The position numbers and the translations under genes are program-made. From assembly GCF_902806685.2 (NCBI RefSeq), contig NC_048536.1, positions 6,014,001 through 6,078,000 on the forward strand: a stretch of DNA of 64,000 nt, given 5' to 3'. How positions within the stretch are numbered: position 1 is the first letter of the stretch; every line of letters begins with the position of its first letter. Positions 1 to 10,611 of this stretch are shown one piece after another. This DNA is from Maniola hyperantus. Taxonomy: Eukaryota; Arthropoda; Insecta; Lepidoptera; Nymphalidae. Under the pieces are notes generated by a model. It saw nothing but the letters and a program-made list of their open reading frames with translations. It was not told the DNA's origin and did not search any database.

Positions 1-406
1 TTTTAATTTACATATAGCGAGTAAATGAGCAGGCGGGTCACCAGATGTCAAGTGTAACTGTGTGATGAAAATGTACAGAACCAATGCTTTGCCGGTGTTT
101 CAGGAATTTATTGACACGCCCCTTGAACAACTCCATGTGGAAATCTAGTGGGAACACCGCAGAAGGGAGTTGGTTTTCAGTTCACATGTGCGTTGGAAAA
201 AGATCTGGCACAACGGGTGGTCGAAATGCTCCAGGCAGGCGGGCACCCAGGCGGTGAGGGTGAAATTGCTTACGGTGGCGTGTGATGCGGTTGTACAAAA
301 AGGAGGGTGGGATAAGGTCAAACAACTCCTTGGAACACTCCTCGTCATAAAGGCGGTAGAACACGCAATGAGAGAATACGACTCTACAGTGCTCCAGGCT
401 TTCCAA
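1..406 (-). mobile_element. Non-LTR retrotransposon 3' fragment
   Basis: Minus-strand translation gives the C-terminal end of a lepidopteran LINE polyprotein. A block with SLEHCR, VFYRLYDEECSKELFDLIP and a histidine/arginine-rich stretch matches the family pattern, followed by NQLPSAVFP in another frame. The reading is interrupted by a stop and a frameshift. The 3' UTR has the family's typical GACCCGCCTGCTC-like motif (reverse complement of about 27-46). Truncated and inactive. Confidence 0.75.
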
Positions 407-461
407 CGAGATGGTTAGAAATATATGTTAGTATAAGTACATAATATGTCGCCCTTTTCAG

Positions 462-634
462 CCCCCGATTGTGTAAGAAAAACGTATTCATCGTTATCGT
501 AATCTTCAACAATTTCTGCCCTTTGATTGGCTGTAAAAAAATGTAAACAGCGGACTGCGGATCAACCAATCTAAGGGCAGAATTTTTTGACGAATACGAT
601 AACGATGAATACGTTTTTCTTACACAATCGGGGG
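462..634. mobile_element. Palindromic MITE with TCAG target duplication
   Basis: The ends are CCCCCGATTGTGTAAGAAAA and its inverse. The perfect arm runs 40 bp (462-501 against 634-595), and imperfect pairing continues to about 70 bp, so nearly the whole 173-bp element folds on itself. TCAG at 458-461 is repeated at 635-638. Non-coding. Confidence 0.85.
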
Positions 635-647
635 TCAGATTCTTAAA

Positions 648-860
648 ATGGCAAAAGATAGAGAAAGCAATCTGATAATCTTAGGTTCTCTGCTCGATTA
701 CGTGGAAAGCATTGGAGGGCGAAATAATTTTTCGTGTTTACCTAAAACGAAAAAAAACCCACAAAAGAAGGAAAACCCGCAAAGACTTTTGACCTCTAGT
801 ATGCTTCTTTATAAGCACTCGGAACATCAACTAATAAATGACTTCTTATCTAATATTTGA
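648..860 (+). other. Unassigned 70-codon ORF
   Basis: Starts with a true ATG (MAKDRESNLIILG...) just after the MITE and contains a lysine-rich segment. I recognise no domain. It could be chance in AT-rich DNA or a fragment of an unknown gene. Confidence 0.12.
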
Positions 861-969
861 GGACAAATACAAATATAACCGCAACGTATATGATTACCTT
901 TAGGTACAAATAATGTAAGAAGCAATGTCACTAGTACGACTACAGCAGCGATCTCATGTTTTAACCCGC

Positions 970-1034
970 GACAGGTTGAGATGGCAATCAGGCAACCTAA
1001 ATCCACGCGTACGAAGTCGCGGGCATCATCTAGT
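970..1034 (+). repeat. Two short repeat fragments joined
   Basis: 970-992 resembles the end of the GATGGCAATCGGGG family (see 13370). 993-1033 is the 3' end of a Helitron-like element ending GCATCATCTAG. Confidence 0.5.
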
Positions 1035-1096
1035 TTAATTATATTATGGCGATGAAAAACAAGCCGAACTTAATTGGCGTTTTGACATTTAGCGGT

Positions 1097-1425
1097 AATC
1101 ATCATCATCACTACTCATCGTCGGCCCACTACTGAGAACGGGTGACCTTTTAGAATGAGAAGGTTTTAGGCCTTAGTCCACCATAGTGGCCAATTGTGGA
1201 TTGACAGACTTCACATACCTTTGATTACATTATGGAGAACTCTCAGGTATGCACGTTTAAACCGTAGCGTCCTTTTCCTTCACCGATAAAGCAAGTGATA
1301 TTCATTTAAATCAATTATTTGATTGCTTTAAACAGACAGACAGAAGTTAGAGATCCGTGCCCAGGATCGAAGTCCGGACCACCGAATAGGAGGCCGAAGT
1401 CTAACCACCAGCTAATACCATCGCG
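1097..1425 (-). mobile_element. tRNA-headed SINE, near full length
   Basis: In reverse complement it starts with a tRNA-like head (A-box-like TAGCTGGTGGTTA, then the anticodon-arm-like CCTCCTATTCGG and B-box-like GATCCTGG). The body has GAGAGTTCTCCATAATG and the family's CTTCTCATTCT segment, and it ends in (ATGATG)n. This is the reference copy for the SINE family repeated through the window. Confidence 0.75.
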
Positions 1426-1754
1426 ATCGTCACTGGTATCTTAAATTATAGGGGTAAGAGGTCCCAATTAATTATTACCGTCCGGCATGGATGTATAAGT
1501 ACTACTGTTAGGTAAGCTATTCAGGTTTGTCTTCTTATCAAAACTAAGTTTGATACCTATAACTTATACCATTTGTCATTTAATCATGTATAATTGAGTC
1601 CGTCTGCTATCTGCTGACCTAATTGCGGGTCAGAAGAGTAGCGCTAAATAAGAGCGACCTCGCAACTCCGGCCTTGTAGTTGTACGTATATAGCGAAGCA
1701 GGAAAGTAACCCCCTAGTCCCTACCTCGTGAGACCTCCGGGAATGATGGGGGCC

Positions 1755-1845
1755 GCCCCGGCTCTTCGGCGGTTCAACGTCTGCCTACGATCCCCTACCT
1801 ACGTATTACATTACGCATAGCTGAGTTAAGGTGAAGACACATCAG
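1755..1845 (+). repeat. Dispersed repeat fragment
   Basis: Shares GCTCTTCGGCGGTTCAACGT and following sequence with 2627-2722. Class unknown. Confidence 0.45.
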
Positions 1846-1886
1846 TCCCTTGCACGTTGATGCTAGTTTATAAACAGGTCGTAATT

Positions 1887-2288
1887 TAAAAAACCGGCCA
1901 AGTGCGAGTTAAACTCGCGCACTGACGGTTCCGTTATACATTTGCACGCAGCACGATAAATCAAAAACTATTATGCCTAAAAATTAATAAAAATCTGTTT
2001 TAGAATGTACAAGTACCCTTTCATATGATACCCCCCTTGGTATATTAATCTTACGTTGAAAGTTGAAAATAGCAATATTTGTTCATGAACACACTTTAAT
2101 TTTTTACTTGTGATGTAACCACAAATTCACGGTTTTCAGATTTTGCTATAAGACCTACCTTCCTGCCAAATTTCATGATTCTAGGTCAACGGGAAGTACC
2201 CTGTAGGTTTCTTGACAGACAGACAGACAACGAAGTGATCCTATAAGGGTTCCTTTTTTCCTTTTTAGGTACGGAACCCTAAAAATTA
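1887..2288 (+). repeat. High-copy ~400-bp repeat (CCGGCCAAGTGCGAGT ... GGTACGGAACCC), full copy
   Basis: Starts AAAAACCGGCCAAGTGCGAG, passes through a TCATGATTCTAGGTCAACGG block and a CAGACAGACAGAC run, and ends CCTTTTTAGGTACGGAACCC. At least eight full or partial copies occur in the window in both orientations. The element is non-coding; the short ORFs inside it are artefacts. I know the pattern as an abundant lepidopteran repeat but cannot assign its class. Confidence 0.8.
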
Positions 2289-2626
2289 TAAACAAGACTG
2301 CCCGACCAAAAAAAACACATTTGAAAATATAACCACCATAGTAGGTATACAGCCGTCGTCGACGTATATATCCAAAATCCCCCATATATCCAAATCGGTT
2401 CTGAGCATGTTAGAAGTTATTGTGGAATAAAGAATACATGAACCCTGAAAATATTACACTCCTTTTAATGAGTAGTCAGAAGCAGCGGACAGTCGTGTAA
2501 AAAGGAATTGTGAAATGAACGTGAATTTGTATTTTTGAATTTTGTAGGGTGAACTCAGAGAAACTAAAGTTCCGTGTTGGAACTAATACACCTAGCGAAA
2601 GTATCTCTCTTGTTGCTCTCTCGATA

Positions 2627-2722
2627 GAGGTCACTCCGACTCTTCGGTGGTTAACGTCTGCCTACGCGGTCTTCTTCCTATGACTTGCAATAGATACGCA
2701 TTGCTGAATTAGGGTAAAGACA
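2627..2722 (+). repeat. Second copy of the fragment at 1755
   Basis: CTCTTCGGTGGTTAACGTCT with the same continuation (CTGCCTACG, then a TACGCAT...GCTGA block). Confidence 0.45.
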
Positions 2723-2734
2723 ATATCTCTCCCG

Positions 2735-2912
2735 GCTGTACTCACGTGTCTAGTCGACGTTAGACTAGTTTCGAACCCATCCGGGGTCCTTTTTCAAGGG
2801 AGTCAGTTCGTGCACGCGCCGCGGCTGTGACTATGGACACGTGAGTACAGCCGGGACAGATATTATTTATAATGGAAATCACTCACGGTAGTTCAAACGC
2901 TAAAGTAGGGTA
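2735..2912. repeat. Repeat with internal inverted arms
   Basis: CCGGCTGTACTCACGTGTC near 2740 is inverted near 2836 (GACACGTGAGTACAGCCGG). The inner part has TAGTCGACGTTAGACTAGTT. A related piece lies at 3921-4027, sharing TAATGGAAATCACTCACGGT. Confidence 0.55.
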
Positions 2913-3920
2913 AAGACATCTACACTTATCCAAAATATACATTAGAAACAGTCATAATACGAGTAAGTCAATCAAGAAGAATATGATGTAATGAGTTATG
3001 GAAATGCAATAAATAAAAATTGAAATTGAAATTGAAGACTACCGTCATGCAAACCGGAGGTTTTTATTAGGTACTATTGGATTGGGGAATACTTATTATA
3101 AGATCTTTTAAAGTGCAACAAGTCTCTGATATTTTCGAATACTTATAAATATACGTTGCACGTCTCTAGATTTAAATAATCTATGCTTTGATAAAAATGG
3201 CACACTATCACGAACATATAGTGAGATAGATATCGCTATGCACAGTAGGTATATCTGGACAAGTAGTAGGTGCCTACAGATTTAGATAAAGTTGTATATA
3301 AAGTGTTTAAAAACAGGAAAGAATAGCTCTAGAGCGGCAACGTATGTTCACATATGTTGTTTTTTAGCTTGCACATATTGCCAAATATTCTGTTTGGAAT
3401 GACAAGTCTGAAGTAATTCTTCGATAAACATTATCACCAACGTAAGTGATATAACTATGCAAACTCTTCGAACTCTCAGGTCGTATACATTTACGAGGGC
3501 TTATATGAATAGGTAGATATTTGATACACGTTGCTAGAGCTATGCGGCCATCATACCTACATTATTTTGGAACCAGTCTGTCTTTACCTTTATGCTTCTT
3601 TGCTCTTATATTCTTTCTTGCCAACTATCTCGTTCTTTTTGAAACAGCAAGGCTTAACTAATACTGCCTTTAGTTTGATGCTTTTCTGCTATCAACAGAA
3701 TTTAGAATTTAGTACCTACTTCGTACAAAATTAAACTTACAACAATGTTGGTACGATTTTTCTCTACCTAATAGCGTTTAGCTAGTAGCTACTTCGGAAA
3801 CATTATCATCAGAGTCACTTGTGTAATGCGCTGTTTGTTTGTCTCTGCTCGTGACGTTCGCACTGCAAATCTATTTCCGAGGGCAAATCAGTGAGTATTT
3901 TTTTCTATTATAAATACTAT

Positions 3921-4027
3921 CTGTCCCGGCTTACTCACGTGTGTAGTCGACGTTAGCCCGACTAGTTTCGAACCCATCCATCCATATTTATAATGGAAAT
4001 CACTCACGGTAGTTTAAACGCTAAAAT
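3921..4027. repeat. Partial copy of the repeat at 2735
   Basis: Contains TCCCGGCTTACTCACGTGTG, TAGTCGACGTTAGCCCGAC and the same AATCACTCACGGTAGTTTAA end. Confidence 0.55.
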
Positions 4028-4057
4028 ATTTTTTTCTACTTGGAAATTTCCTTTCAG

Positions 4058-4218
4058 TCTTGTTTAAGGCCGATGGCAGCGCGGCAAGACCCAACGTCAC
4101 AAAAGCGTGTACGATTTGTAATACATGGAGCTCTATGAAGCAGTTAGATATGCATTTAGTACATCACACTGCAGAACGCTCCGGCGCATGTGCGCATCCG
4201 CCAGCAGCGCGGCTTCGG
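4058..4218 (+). pseudogene. Degenerate C2H2 zinc-finger exon remnant
   Basis: After a strong acceptor-like TTTCCTTTCAG (ends 4057) an open frame reads a Cys-x2-Cys (CTIC, 4108-4119), Leu, then His-x3-His (4153-4167) and a TAERSG linker. The arrangement is that of a C2H2 finger (L-x2-H-x3-H-T-x-E-R), but with 11 rather than 12 residues between the second Cys and the first His, and no aromatic at the usual place. The frame runs on into repeat-like sequence to 4326. A related piece is at 21307. Such proteins bind nucleic acid, but a lone finger missing one residue is probably a fossil. Confidence 0.4.
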
Positions 4219-4377
4219 CGCATTCGGTCTTTGATATACGGCATACCTATTAGGTACCTACCATTATATCAGTCAGTCAACAGTCACAAGTCTTTTTATA
4301 TGTACCTACCTTGTATAGAAAATTGAAAATGACTGAAAATACTTGAGCACCTACCTATGTCCTACATAGCATTAAAA

Positions 4378-4455
4378 TGTTAAATTTGTGGAAAGAGCAA
4401 CCGCCGAGTTTCTTGCTGGTTCTTTTCGGTAAGAAGGGGATACCGAACTAGTGGT
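4378..4455 (+). mobile_element. LINE 3' UTR fragment
   Basis: AAAGAGCAACCGCCGAGTTT followed by CTTGCTGGTTCTT is the same 3' UTR block that follows the retrotransposon ORF at 44.5 kb. Only the tail is left. Confidence 0.6.
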
Positions 4456-4789
4456 ACCTACTAGAGTCATATTAGACGATTCTTCGCACTATTCTAATAA
4501 TATTAGTGTGGACTGTGGATATGTTAGTCTTACTACCTATAAATAATTAAATTATGTTCGTTAACGATTTAGTATTTATTATTTAAGTACCTACAGTTTA
4601 TCAAATGACTGTATTATCACTTTTAGTGACGCGAAATTACCTACTGGAGGTAGGTACTTGTAAAGAAAAATTAAAATATAAACAAAAGAACAATAGAGGT
4701 TTTCGTTAGAATTAGTTTGTCCGCGTAGAATTGTCCGCGTTCATAAATTAAGTAAATGGTAGGTAGGCAAGTTTCAACGTCCACTGTTA

Positions 4790-4826
4790 GGTCGAGACTC
4801 GAGCTCGTGCTCGGGTCTCGGACTAC
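4790..4826. repeat. Imperfect palindrome around GACTCGAGCTCG
   Basis: GAGACTCGAGCTCG and TCGGGTCTCGGAC form a short fold-back. No further context. Confidence 0.3.
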
Positions 4827-5203
4827 AATAAGGGCATTGCACGTTCTATGTGATACAGATATGGAGCGCCCACTTGTGCAGGATTCTGGCTTGTAAAACG
4901 AACAAGAGTATGCAACACAGAATTCTAAAAAAGTTTTCAGAAATGGTAAATTGCCTGGACACCGTGGTATCGCCGATATATTTTAAAGAAGTTAAAATTA
5001 TGATTAAGTAATTAAGTATGCTTGACCAATATCATATTATATTTGAAGATACATATTATGTAACGGAGATGTCTCTCAACAAGTTTCAAGTTTTTGTAAA
5101 ATGCAAACTTATTGAAAAGTTCTACCTAAAATTTAAAGGATTATTTAAATGGCAAATTAGTTTTGAGTGATATCGTGAAATGGTAATAGTAAAAATAATA
5201 CCA

Positions 5204-5290
5204 GGCTGAGTTTGTTGTGCGCTGTGTCTTTAGAACCCTCTTAGCTTTAGTTTCAAGTTTACGTAATTAATTAACACCAGCACTTAACTA
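5204..5290 (+). repeat. Dispersed repeat fragment (GCTGAGTTTGTTGTG)
   Basis: Shares GGCTGAGTTTGTTGTG and a following TAGCTTTAGTTT-type segment with 48230-48350. Probably a retroelement 3' UTR. Confidence 0.45.
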
Positions 5291-5540
5291 TTATTTAAAT
5301 TCAATAATTGACAATCAAAAATTGTACAGTGGTAGTTACACTTTGAATAAATGACATTGACTTTGGTTGAGTAAACAAATCAAAAAATCGAAAGAAAAAG
5401 CAACCTAAATTATACTTCGCGGTGCCAAATAGTTATTACGTCTGTTTTAACAATAGCATGCACTGATATTTCATTGCACATATGCGCAGTGACAATCCCA
5501 CACACCTTTAACTTCTATATCTATTTTGAATTCTGTGTAG

Positions 5541-5624
5541 GTATGCAGTATGTACGCCAGCTGCGTGGCAGACCTGCAGCTGCCGCCGCCGCGCCGCCGC
5601 GCCGGCCGGCTCCCGAGGGCCGAG
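5541..5624 (+). other. GC-rich exon-like island
   Basis: A sharply bounded GC-rich stretch in AT-rich DNA. From the acceptor-like CTGTGTAG the 84 nt read without a stop (…MYASCVADLQLPPPRRR then AGRLPRAE) with mostly G or C at third positions, ending GAG|GTGCGC, a weak donor. Read on without splicing, it stops at 5693-5695. It could be a coding exon of a plus-strand gene, or GC-rich chance sequence. The product is not recognised. Confidence 0.25.
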
Positions 5625-5703
5625 GTGCGCCCAACAACCTCTCTACTGCAGATGCAAACTATTCGACCGTCTAATACAGGTGCTTCTGCACTATGTCAGC
5701 CAC

Positions 5704-6009
5704 CTATGTGAATATGCAATTGCAATTTGCCCCGTCCGCCATGTTTTGGTAACTTGAGTTTTGTCTAGAAACTGATGTAGACACACTTTTTGCGCAATGG
5801 TTTGAAGCTAATTTAGAACACAGTGCGCGCACGACTTTACTCTTCAAACTAGCTTTAATTGTACCAGCAGTAATTGTATATTTTACCAGCAGGTTCAACC
5901 CGCCTACTGAAGCGTCATCGTGAGTTTGTGACATAGACCGTACAAAAAATTCTGCTAAAAGACACTTCATTAAAGGCTCTATAATTTCAAAAACACTAAA
6001 TTCTAACAC
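5704..6009 (-). other. Unassigned 101-codon minus-strand ORF
   Basis: Open for 306 nt but only with a non-ATG first codon. The first internal Met gives about 88 residues (MKCLLAEFFVRSMSQTHDD...). No domain recognised. May be a degraded transposon ORF or an internal exon. Confidence 0.2.
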
Positions 6010-6929
6010 AACTTATACATTTTTAATTTAATTGTAATATTTGCAACATCGTCCAACATATCAACATATCAATGTGTATCGCGCGACGCGACCAATAAAT
6101 AGTACATAGAAAATTAACATTAATTATTATATATTATTATATATTAAAATTTTGATCAATTTGCCCGGTAGAATTCGCATCTTGCTCGATAGAGCGATCG
6201 TGCCAATCTTTGATGTACCTATTCTAAACGGTCAACATTACACTGCCTAACGTGTTTAGGAATTTATAGTCTAACCGACACAGAAAATCCCAAAAATAAT
6301 ATAATAATATCGTCATAGCCGAACAAAATTACTCTAGCCTTGAAAAAAAAGAAAAAATAAGTAAGTAAATTGGTAGTTTACCGTTCGTGTCTCCGCGTGC
6401 TTGCGTTTAAAGTAAAGTCAACCGTCCTTTGCGGCACGCTACCGCGTTCACGTACCAGAAATTACCACTTCGAAGAAGTAACTAGCACGGCATTTGACAA
6501 GTGTGATGCCGATCTTATCACAAGAAGGCCTACACAAGGAGTGGAGTGAAGCCAATTTTTGATAACCACTGGAACGTTGGATAGAAGCAGGCCTTACTCG
6601 TTAGGTTAGGTTATGATACACAAGGAACCACAAGCTAAATTGTATGATACAACGTGTAGTATGCGATGTGCAACACCCGCCCTCCCACTACTATAGCGCA
6701 GGAAAAGCAAGCAACCCTACTCACCGCAAACTCAGTACCCACACACATCTTCTAAAAGTTAGAACACGCTTAACGTAGACGTAGGTAGGTAAGTTTCACT
6801 CCGACACCGGAGCATCCTCAGAAGACTCCACAGTACACAATTTCAAAGTTCTTTGTAGTTTTGTGTAATTAATAGTCTACATCTCCTGAGAATTTAATAA
6901 CTTATATTCTAATCATTGTATAATAATCT

Positions 6930-7152
6930 AAATATATAAAAGGAAAAGGTGACTGACTGACTGACTGACTGATCTATCAACGCACAGCTGAAGCCACTGG
7001 ACGGATCGGACTGAAATTTGGCATGCAGATAGCTATTATGACGTAGGCATCCGCTAAGAAAGGATTTTTGAAAATTCAACCCCTAAGGGGTGAAATAAGG
7101 GTTTGAAATTTGTGCAGTCCACGTGGACGAAGTCGCGAGCATAAGCTAGTTA
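6930..7152 (+). mobile_element. Lep1-type Helitron-like short element, full copy
   Basis: Begins TATAAAAGGAAAAGGTGACT with tandem GACT, continues ACGCACAGCTGAAGCCACTG, GCTATTATGACGTAGGCATC and GTGGACGAAGTCGCGAGCAT, and ends ..AAGCTAGTT. The CTAG end and small size fit the Helitron-like elements I know from Lepidoptera. Non-coding and non-autonomous. Reference copy for others listed. Confidence 0.7.
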
Positions 7153-7172
7153 AATATTAAAATTACAAATTG

Positions 7173-7221
7173 AAAATATCACCTAAACTTCTATCACAGA
7201 TAGAAGTTTAGGTGATATTTT
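7173..7221. repeat. Perfect 23-bp inverted repeat with 3-bp loop
   Basis: Arms 7173-7195 and 7199-7221 (AAAATATCACCTAAACTTCT and onward) pair without mismatch around ACA. Lies 21 bp after the Helitron-like element. Confidence 0.85.
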
Positions 7222-7277
7222 GGTGGTGACACTTCTTTAAGACATCTGCAGCGACCACGCAGCGACTGAACGTAAAT

Positions 7278-7438
7278 GGGGCCGATTCTCTTGTACATAA
7301 TCTCTAAACTAAACTAAAATGACACGTCTAATTCTATTGCTATCCCTGGCATAATATTGCTTGCCGAAAAGGATAGCACTAGATTTAGACGTGTTAATTT
7401 AGTTTAGTTTAGAAATTGTGTACAAGAGAATCGGCCCC
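7278..7438. mobile_element. 161-bp MITE, Harbinger-like, copy 1
   Basis: The inverted ends begin GGGGCCGATTCTCTTGTACA and extend about 70 bp per arm around a short loop. Flanked by AAT (7275-7277) and AAT (7439-7441). A 3-bp duplication and GGG-starting ends fit the PIF/Harbinger type. No ORF. Confidence 0.85.
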
Positions 7439-7733
7439 AATGTCGGCTTGCCAGGGCAAGAGGGTTGAACAATTAATGAACAATGAAGATATCCAGTCGA
7501 ATCAGCCATTTCTGTCATTGATACAAGTTGTATATCATTGATTAAGTATATCGTATGACCACTATCTATCTATCAAATCACTATCATCATTTTACATTTT
7601 TTTGCGATTTCCCTGATTTCATACATTTGTTGTAACCGGTAAAAAGTTATTAGATTGTCGCAGTGCCTGTTGTAATACGTACAGACCTACTAATAATTGT
7701 CCCGTCCATTATTTGGAATGTATATTAAGAAAT

Positions 7734-7862
7734 ACGACGACCGACGATATAAAGAGGCTGGCGGGAAGTGGCTGGATGAGGAAGGCTGAGGACCGGGTGT
7801 GGTGACGCTCTTCAGGGAAGGCCTATCTCTAACAGTGGACGTCCACAGGCTGATGATGATAT
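7734..7862 (+). mobile_element. RTE-like LINE C-terminal fragment
   Basis: Reads DDIKRLAGSGWMRKAEDR-like protein followed by LREGLS-type decay and the GACGTCCA...GGCTGATGATGA tail seen in lepidopteran RTE-type LINEs. Several frames are needed, so it is dead. Confidence 0.6.
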
Positions 7863-8104
7863 TGATATTTAGAAATACTATGAGAATCGTTTTAAAACAC
7901 TTGTTTAAGATTTTTTCATTTTCAAGGATAATAATAATTAAGTACCTATGATTGTTATTTGTGCAAATATTCATCGGCAGTCACACTAATATCTTACAGT
8001 TACAGCTTTCGCCTTGCAGCTGTAACTAGTCATTAATTTAGTTTTTCTAGATTGTCTAGCACGCACTTGGTCAATCTTGCGCGTGGTGTTTGGTTTTTAT
8101 TACA

Positions 8105-8550
8105 CTTTTTTAACCGACTTCAAAAAAGGAGGAGGTTCTCAATTCGTCGGAATCTTTTTTTATTTTTATTTTTTATGTATGTTCCACGATTACTCGAAGA
8201 CTCCTGGACCGATTTTGCAAATTCTTTTTTGTTTTTGTTAGGTATACCCTATACTTCAAAGGTGGTCCCATATAAATTTGGTGAAGATCTGATAAACAAC
8301 TTCGAAGATGGATAATGGAACTCCTCAACGGATAAAGAGTAAATTGCTCGCGATCAGTGTAATAGCTTAGTAAGCAGTATATTTTTAACCAGGCATAGCA
8401 TATTTTAATAACATGGGGCCACTTAAAATTGTGAAATAATTTTTTTTTACAAAAAAATAAAAACAAAAAAATAAAAATTAAAAATAATTTAATTTATAAC
8501 CCATATATATTACGTATACAAGAGTTAATATAGTTCCATAACAATATTTT
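8105..8550 (+). repeat. Dispersed repeat starting TTTTTTAACCGACTTC
   Basis: Has ACCGACTTCAAAAAAGGAGG, a GTTCCACGATTACTCGAAGA block and a TGGACCGATTTTG block, as in a widespread lepidopteran repeat. The right limit is uncertain. A divergent head lies at 62036-62100. Confidence 0.55.
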
Positions 8551-8558
8551 TTGGGGTC

Positions 8559-8636
8559 GGTGACAGACGGACAGACAGTCAACAAAGTGATCCTATAAGG
8601 GTTCCGTTTTTCCTTTTGAGGTACGGAACCCTAAAA
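8559..8636 (+). repeat. 3' end of the 1887-type repeat
   Basis: Only the CAGACAGTCAACAAAGTGAT to GGTACGGAACCCTAAAAA end is present. Confidence 0.7.
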
Positions 8637-9368
8637 AGTGTAATTTTTGTTTCTGTTATTATCATAAAAACTACAATCTATCATTGCATCAGCTATAATG
8701 TCACATCACTTGAGTTTTACGGTTATTTTGAATCTTTGATCTCCAAGACAATTATTTCGTCATCTCACCACGATAATTTTTTTTTCAATTTTCACTTGAT
8801 TTATTAATTATTGCTCGCAGTTTTAATCACTTGCTTTTATTTTTTTACAGCACGGATAGTTAAGTTTAGTTTTCAAATATCCTTCAGCGAGGCAATAACG
8901 CCAGCCACCAGTGTATTGGGCCTTGGGCGGTGTTAATTTTTTCCAATATATTATGTTTTTTGTATGTAAATATTTTATTGTTAAAGTGTATTTATAAATT
9001 CGTTTAAATAAAAAAGCTCTGATTTAAAAAAAACTAAGGTAAGCCAAAAATCGCTTTCACATGCGATGATACATATTCAAAGGTGTGCACGCTAGTGCTT
9101 GCAATGTTTGATTCAGGAAAAGTTCTTTATAGGATGAAAATTGTAATTGATGACGTATTTTATATGCTATGCTCCGTATGTTGTGTTCAAAACAAAGCAC
9201 GTGTGTGTACCACACAATTTATAAGGTGTGTCAGGGGCGTACCTCGGTATGGCATTGGCGTGAGCCCGAGAGCTCGTCTGCGATATTAAATACTATCTAG
9301 ATTCTAGGCCTTCCATATTTTTATAATACCTACAGGAACAATAACGAGATACCAAAGTAATGTCTTAA

Positions 9369-9583
9369 ATATATAAAAGGAAAAGGTGACTGACTGAATA
9401 ATCCATCAACGCACAGCTCAAACTACTGGACGGATCGGGCTGAAATTTGGCATGCAGATAGCTATTGTTTGTGACGTAGGCATCCGATAAGAAAGGATTT
9501 TTGAAAATTCAACCCCTAGGGGGTGAAATAGGGGTTTGAAATTTGTGTAGTCCACGCGGACCAAGTCGCGAGCATAAACTAGT
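9369..9583 (+). mobile_element. Lep1-type Helitron-like element
   Basis: Full-length copy of the 6930 family with fewer GACT units at its head. Confidence 0.7.
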
Positions 9584-9739
9584 TTAGAAGGTATTTTTAC
9601 TTTGCTACGAAAAAGCTAAGAAAAGTTAGGTTCGTCCTGAAAAGCTAAAAAGATTTCCTTCGCCATCCATGCTAACATTATCACTGCGAAAATGTGTCGG
9701 TCCGGTAGCTTTTCACAGCCCAATCTTTTTTACAGGTAG

Positions 9740-10025
9740 CTATACAGACTACACAGATACCTTGCATCCCGGGGATGAAAATCCTCTTATATATTATTAT
9801 GTCTATTCTATAAGAGTAGGTACTTTTTGCCCCAGAGAATCAAAGAGTTCCCACGGGATTTAAAAAAATGTATCTCCATATGGACGAGTGGCGGGCATCG
9901 TCTATTTGGTACCTACAGATATAGCTAGCATCCCGTATACATTAGGCTACTTTTTATGGTGGAAAATTTAAGTTCCCTTGGGATTTATAACATCCTAATT
10001 CTACGCGGACGAAGGCATCTATTTA
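9740..10025 (+). mobile_element. Two partial elements of the 'AAAGAGTTCCCACGGGATTT' Helitron-like type
   Basis: 9780-9905 and 9935-10025 each carry the TTCCC(A/T)(C/T)GGGATTT core followed by a GGACGA..GGGCATC end. This is a second, related subfamily (here called type B) that recurs in the window. Confidence 0.6.
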
Positions 10026-10611
10026 ATCATATGTTCTCAGGATATTCTCACTTGGTCAGCGAGGAGGACTATGACCTAACCCTTCTCACTCTGAGAAGAG
10101 ACCCGGTGCTCAGTAGTGGAGGGCGTGCAAAGGGCTGAGATGAAGGTCATATTTTTATCGAACCCAAAATATTGTTCACCTAACTATGATTAAACGTAAT
10201 GCGGACGCGGCATAGAATTCCAAGTCAGTCTATTGTATACTTAGGAATTTTTTGAGGTATCGTATCGATATCGTATCGTACGTACGGTCTATTTACATGA
10301 ACGATGCACTAATTAGGTAGGTAGGTAGGTATTTGGTAGGATACGAGTTCTGCGATACGTGCTTCTATATAGTTGAATGATTTCACCGAAATGTTACGGT
10401 TGATGAAATTCCGTTGTTTGTAAAAAAAAAGCGTTCCGAAACTGAAACTGAAAAAAAAACATCGTCAAAACGCGTCTTCTCGTGAAGAATTTTCTACAGT
10501 TCATGAATTTTTGGTGACTAAGTTCAATAAAATGTCTTTGAATCTAAAAGATGTTGAATTTAGTTTATAATTCTGAAAATGAAAAGCTCAGATAGGACCT
10601 GATTTTCTTGA

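Noticed and set aside
2173..2385. 70-codon minus-strand ORF
   Set aside because: Lies over the end of the 1887-type repeat. Same-type ORFs appear in other copies and are not conserved.
6600..6614. TTAGG repeats as in insect telomeres
   Set aside because: Only about two to three units (GTTAGGTTAGGTTA) within ordinary sequence. Too short for telomeric or interstitial telomere DNA.
6951..6973. CRISPR-like or tandem array in the GACTGACT runs (also 55208-55236)
   Set aside because: Simple tetranucleotide repeats at the head of Helitron-like elements; no spacers, and the DNA is animal nuclear DNA.
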